Positions 63,315 through 64,000 of a stretch of 64,000 nucleotides of DNA are shown here, one piece after another. The notes under the pieces were generated by a model, which ran no database searches, was not told the DNA's origin, and saw only the letters and a program-made list of their open reading frames with translations. The stretch covers positions 558,001 to 622,000 of the forward strand of contig NZ_QRAI01000002.1 in the NCBI RefSeq assembly GCF_014336955.1, given 5' to 3'. How positions within the stretch are numbered: the stretch's first letter is position 1; every line of letters begins with the position of its first letter. The DNA comes from Saccharophagus sp. K07 (GTDB lineage Bacteria > Pseudomonadota > Gammaproteobacteria > Pseudomonadales > Cellvibrionaceae). The position numbers were made by a program, and so were the translations under genes.

Positions 63315-64000
63315 TCAAGCCTCCTGCCGCACGGTGCGGCGTTCGATGCGTTTTTCGAAGGTGCCCTGAATCACCCGGTCGACATAAATGCCTGGGGTGT
63401 GGATGTTGTCCATATCCAGCTCGCCAGGCTCGACGATTTCCTCGACTTCCACCACTGTGATTTTTCCCGCCGTCGCTGCCAGCGGATTGAAATTGCGCGC
63501 GGTATGGCGATAGATCACGTTGCCGAAGCGATCGGCTTTCCAGCCTTTGACTATGGCGAAATCGCCGGTAATGGATTCTTCGAGAATGTATTGGCGCCCG
63601 TGAAATTCGCGCACTTCCTTGCCTTCACCAATGGGCGTGCCGTAGCCGGTGGCAGTAAAAAACGCGGGGATGCCTGCGCCGCCTGCGCGGATTTTTTCCG
63701 CCAGAGTGCCTTGCGGCGTTAATTCCACTTCCAGCTCGCCGCTGAGCAACTGCTGCTCAAACAGCGCATTTTCACCGACGTAAGACGAGATCATTTTTTT
63801 GATCTGGCGGCCTTCCAATAAAATGCCGAGGCCAAAACCGTCGACACCGCAATTGTTGGAGACCACCGTAAGATCGCGCACCCCCATTTTTTTGATCTGG
63901 GCGATCAACCCCTCGGGAATGCCGCACAAACCAAATCCGCCTGCAATAATTGTCATGCCGTCCGCCAGACCGGCGAGCGCCTGGTCGTAGGTGGTCACCA
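63315..64000 (-). CDS. scoA: 3-oxoacid CoA-transferase subunit A (5' end outside window)
   Basis: The alpha subunit partner of Sco[30 protein letters not shown] near the N-terminus, [22 protein letters not shown], and [26 protein letters not shown] at 63998 would be in frame, but the family usually starts a few residues earlier and the frame stays open to the window edge, so the start is probably outside. The stop is followed immediately by scoB. Confidence 0.94.
   Translation of the reverse strand, partial: VTTYDQALAGLADGMTIIAGGFGLCGIPEGLIAQIKKMGVRDLTVVSNNCGVDGFGLGILLEGRQIKKMISSYVGENALFEQQLLSGELEVELTPQGTLAEKIRAGGAGIPAFFTATGYGTPIGEGKEVREFHGRQYILEESITGDFAIVKGWKADRFGNVIYRHTARNFNPLAATAGKITVVEVEEIVEPGELDMDNIHTPGIYVDRVIQGTFEKRIERRTVRQEA

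Overview
The window looks like a chromosomal segment of a Gram-negative gammaproteobacterium of moderate GC, most plausibly Cellvibrio or a close relative in the Cellvibrionaceae. The reasons are pseudomonad-like core genes (mltF divergent from purL, hrpB, rdgC, trhO, a YgiQ radical SAM protein) together with plant-polysaccharide enzymes made as lipoproteins (a GH11 xylanase and a GH26 mannanase) and very large sensor kinases, including one with a beta-propeller sensor. This placement is inference; there is no rRNA or other phylogenetic marker. I found no tRNA, rRNA, CRISPR array, prophage or insertion sequence.

Layout. 1-7.6 kb: a lytic transglycosylase (mltF, cut by the window start) divergent from purL, then a membrane Ser/Thr kinase with a cysteine-paired repeat domain and a secreted protein of unknown function. 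8.3-11.1 kb: a divergent pair, a GNAT-C39 peptidase fusion and a RimK-like ATP-grasp ligase. 11.3-21.6 kb: a double hybrid histidine kinase, HrpB helicase and a Reg_prop/Y_Y_Y histidine kinase. 21.7-27.4 kb: a tightly coupled four-gene DNA-repair cassette (MBL exonuclease, ATP-dependent ligase, Lhr-type helicase, PdeM phosphoesterase). 27.4-34.8 kb: a host-attachment-family protein, a VIT1-like transporter, a SNF2-type helicase with an unknown partner, a BPSS1780-type membrane protein and rdgC.

35-44.5 kb is mostly metabolic: argS, an enoyl-CoA hydratase plus a dienoyl-CoA-reductase-type SDR, a DUF1287 protein, purU, a DUF2063/DUF692 (MNIO) pair without an adjacent precursor peptide, pgi and a polyprenyl diphosphate synthase. 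45-50 kb: the GH11 lipoprotein, an SDR, and three exported proteins, two of which are paralogues with the same upstream sigma-54-like element. 50-54.9 kb: a cytochrome c oxidase locus (subunit II, fused subunits I+III, a small membrane protein), DUF2231 and CopD-like membrane proteins, and ExoD. 55-55.4 kb: a cluster of REP-like hairpins. 55.6-64 kb: YgiQ, methionine aminopeptidase and a MATE exporter that converge on one palindromic terminator, trhO, a repeat element, the GH26 mannanase, and scoB/scoA (cut by the window end).

No single large unknown system stands out. The least explained items are the kinase/secreted-protein pair, the RimK-GNAT-C39 pair, the divergent orphan MNIO pair, the SNF2 partner, and the OmpA-like paralogue cluster with a shared promoter-like element.
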